Made by a program: the position numbers and the translations under genes. The notes beneath the pieces are model-generated. The model had not been told where the DNA came from. It did no database searches and worked only from the letters and a program-made list of their open reading frames with translations. Positions 6,648-8,137 of a stretch of DNA of 8,137 bases are shown one piece after another. Location: positions 1 through 8,137 of the forward strand of contig JAJRXE010000535.1 of assembly GCA_024276455.1 (NCBI GenBank). The letters are read 5' to 3'. This stretch comes from Calditrichota bacterium. GTDB taxonomy: Bacteria; Calditrichota; Calditrichia; RBG-13-44-9. The number at the start of each line of letters is the position of its first letter. Positions within the stretch are counted from its first letter, which is position 1.

Positions 6648-6721
6648 CGGGGCCGACGAGACTCGAACTCGCGACCTCCGGCGTGACAGGCCGGCGTTCT
6701 GACCAACTGAACTACGACCCC
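6648..6721 (-). tRNA. tRNA-Asp (anticodon GTC)
   Basis: A complete 74-base cloverleaf delivers aspartate to GAC/GAT codons. The acceptor stem pairs GGGGTCG with CGGCCCC, with one T-G wobble. The D arm is GTTC/GAAC with the AGTTGGTCA loop. The anticodon arm is CCGGC/GCCGG around the loop CTGTCAC, giving anticodon GTC. The variable loop AGGTC is followed by the T arm GCGAG/CTCGT with loop TTCGAGT. The discriminator is G73, as expected for tRNA-Asp. CCA is not encoded: the bases after G73 are CTC, so CCA must be added after transcription. It is bracketed by two degenerate relatives on the same strand and followed by a strong terminator. Confidence 0.97.
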
Positions 6722-6748
6722 GTATATTTCATTTTCTTTAATTACTTT

Positions 6749-6807
6749 CTCGAACTCGCGACCTTCCCGAAAAATCGGGAAGGTCTGACCAACAAAATTA
6801 CAACCCC
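6749..6807 (-). pseudogene. Degenerate tRNA-Asp-like copy (5' part preserved, 3' end lost)
   Basis: On the - strand this copy starts with GGGGTTGTAATTTTGTTGG and TCAGA. The first 24 bases match the intact tRNA-Asp at 20 positions. The segment AGGTCGCGAGTTCGAG matches it at 16 of 16. The anticodon arm is replaced by an 11-bp perfect hairpin (6760-6770/6775-6785) with a TTTT loop, so no Asp anticodon exists. The 3' half of the T arm and of the acceptor stem are absent, replaced by an AT-rich sequence. It lies 27 bases upstream of the intact tRNA and 24 bases beyond the stop of the TPR/PQQ-like gene. It is a pseudo-tRNA or tRNA-derived repeat; no tRNA function is expected. Confidence 0.72.
6760..6785. 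repeat. Perfect 11-bp inverted repeat with 4-base loop
   Basis: GACCTTCCCGA and TCGGGAAGGTC are exact reverse complements separated by AAAA on the + strand. The hairpin occupies the place of the anticodon arm in the 6749-6807 tRNA-like copy. Neither strand has a T-tract after it, so it is not a standard terminator. It could still stabilise the 3' end of the upstream mRNA or act as a processing site. Confidence 0.8.
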
Positions 6808-6831
6808 TTCTAAAAGCGGCAAAAATTTATG

Positions 6832-8137
6832 CTAATTCAAACTTAAAATCAAGTCATTTTTCAGTTTCGCTAATTTCCCGGGATTCCAATTTTCATTTAA
6901 ACAGTACAACTCCCCTTCGGAGGAGAATACGTAAATTTTGTGGTCAATTGCGAATACCTGCTCCGCCGGAAAGGGAAGCGGGAACACATTTTGAATCCGA
7001 TCATTTTTTATTGTGATTAAAATACGTGGCCCGAGCAAATAAAGCGTTTGATCGTTCAAAAAATAGTCTTTCGCTTCATCTATAAAGGGCAAAATTATTT
7101 TTCGTATTTTGCGGTGATTCAGCAGAATTAAATCCAGGTTCCGATTCAAGTAACCGTAGCCGGGAATAGCCGATAAACTTGCCTTGCCCAAATTATCCCA
7201 CTGTTCATTGAACCGATTGTATTTGTAAATATCCCGGTTAATTAATTCCACAAACTTCCAGGTGGTTTCCCAGCAAACGATTTTCCTTATCGGAAATTTG
7301 AAATTGGGATTAGGTACTAAACGTTTATTTAATTTTCCGGTATTGATAGAATATGCGTAGAGGCTGTCTCCCGCAATCCAGAGCAGGGAATCGTTTTTCT
7401 TTAAAGGATGGGAGATGTTTTTTTCATAAAGAAATAGAGATTTGAACGTCCGGTTTAACTTGTTAAAAATGATTATTTCGCCAATATCGCTGTTAATATC
7501 GGAGTGGTAAAAGGCAATCTGGCGAGAATTAAGCGGGATAATGGTGGGAGGCCACACCGTGTATTTTTTGACCGTTGTTAATAGTTTTTTTTGCCGTTGC
7601 TCAATATTAAAGAGGTAGTATTTGAATTTCCGAACGTAAAAATCGTATTCCACCCAGAGAAATTCTTGAGGGGTAAGCGACAACAATCGACTTTGTTTGC
7701 TATTTTGCCATTTCCAGATTATGTTACCATTTTGAGGATTTAATACATAAACGGGATACCGCCTTCTCCAGGAGGAAAGAATTAAATATTTAGGAGACCC
7801 GCCGGTTAAATAGACCACCTCAGGATCGTATATTAAATTGCTTCTCCACCAGTTGAATAAACCGGAAGATTTAAGAAGTCTGTTTATGTCGAGGTTTAAA
7901 AGAGAATTTGAAGGCACAAAATGCAGCATTTCAGCCAGAGTGATTGCTGCATCTTTAAGCCGGTTCTGAGCTAACCATATTTTTGTTTCCAGCTTAGTGC
8001 TTTGTAAATTTTTCAGTAGAAGTTCTGTGTTTATCCTGTGGAGGTAGTTCAAAGCCGCTGAATAGTTTTTAATTTTGTAATAACACAGAGCCAGCTGAAA
8101 ATAGATGTTTGCCAGGTGTAAAGGATCTAATTGAACA
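6832..8137 (-). CDS. TPR plus PQQ/beta-propeller-like protein, N-terminal part beyond window
   Basis: The frame is open to the right edge (434 codons visible, stop TAG at 6832-6834), so the true start lies outside; the TTG near 8052 is not a convincing start. The first visible residues form a TPR-like helix pair, LANIYFQLALCYYKIKNYSA followed by ALNYL. A second, weaker one is LETKIWLAQNRLKDAAITLA. After about residue 95 the protein becomes beta-rich, with blade-like repeats: VYVLNPQNGNIIWKW (about 129-143), LYAYSINTGKLNKRL (about 259-273) and IYVFSSEGELYCLNENW (about 401-417). These resemble PQQ-like/WD-type propeller strands. No catalytic motif or membrane segment is visible in this part. 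TPR-propeller architecture suggests a scaffold or sensory role, but the function is unknown. The gene is notably more AT-rich than the left-hand genes and sits beside a tRNA. Confidence 0.75.
   Translation of the reverse strand, partial: VQLDPLHLANIYFQLALCYYKIKNYSAALNYLHRINTELLLKNLQSTKLETKIWLAQNRLKDAAITLAEMLHFVPSNSLLNLDINRLLKSSGLFNWWRSNLIYDPEVVYLTGGSPKYLILSSWRRRYPVYVLNPQNGNIIWKWQNSKQSRLLSLTPQEFLWVEYDFYVRKFKYYLFNIEQRQKKLLTTVKKYTVWPPTIIPLNSRQIAFYHSDINSDIGEIIIFNKLNRTFKSLFLYEKNISHPLKKNDSLLWIAGDSLYAYSINTGKLNKRLVPNPNFKFPIRKIVCWETTWKFVELINRDIYKYNRFNEQWDNLGKASLSAIPGYGYLNRNLDLILLNHRKIRKIILPFIDEAKDYFLNDQTLYLLGPRILITIKNDRIQNVFPLPFPAEQVFAIDHKIYVFSSEGELYCLNENWNPGKLAKLKNDLILSLN

Noticed and set aside
6529..6807. 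CRISPR-like or integrative-element att array
   Set aside because: The repeated modules are only two, unevenly spaced and tRNA-derived; there are no spacers, cas genes, integrase or element between the copies.
8050..8052. TTG near 8052 as start of the right-hand gene
   Set aside because: The frame continues without a stop to the window edge and the extra residues complete a TPR-like helix pair; no ribosome-binding site precedes the TTG.

Overview
The window is bacterial chromosome: densely packed protein genes, ATG starts with short purine-rich ribosome-binding sites, one tRNA gene with a rho-independent terminator, and no phage, transposase or CRISPR genes. The envelope-type acyltransferase, the DSD1-type enzyme and the TPR/PQQ-like protein suggest a Gram-negative-like bacterium, possibly of the FCB/Calditrichota/KSB1 type. 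That placement is an impression from protein style only and is low confidence. The left part (1-3480) is visibly richer in G+C than the right part; the gene at 6832-8137 and the gaps at 4412-4818 and 6322-6650 are AT-richer.

Region 1 (1-3479, + strand) is a compact run of four genes: a DSD1/D-threonine-aldolase-like PLP enzyme cut by the left edge, a hotdog-fold acyl-CoA thioesterase, a serine racemase/threonine dehydratase-family PLP enzyme whose start overlaps the thioesterase stop (ATGA), and a YdjM/DUF457 membrane protein. The two PLP enzymes suggest metabolism of D-serine or 3-hydroxyaspartate.

Region 2 (3476-4411, - strand) is a lysophosphatidic-acid-type acyltransferase of the YihG/LCLAT1 class. 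It converges on the YdjM-like gene, and the two stop codons overlap in the tetranucleotide TTAA. A 407-base AT-rich gap without a credible gene follows.

Region 3 (4819-6389, - strand) is a complete malQ (GH77 4-alpha-glucanotransferase) with a recognisable sigma-70-like promoter and a small palindrome over the predicted transcription start.

Region 4 (about 6411-6807) is the most unusual part. An intact tRNA-Asp(GTC) with a strong terminator is bracketed by two degenerate tRNA-Asp-like copies on the same strand. Both copies share a hairpin in the anticodon-arm position that the real tRNA lacks. Region 5 (6832-8137, - strand) is the C-terminal part of a protein with TPR-like helices followed by a PQQ/beta-propeller-like domain. 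It runs off the right edge.

No clearly new multi-gene system is visible. The best leads are the tRNA-Asp-like repeat cluster and the pairing of a serine-racemase-like enzyme with a DSD1-like enzyme.
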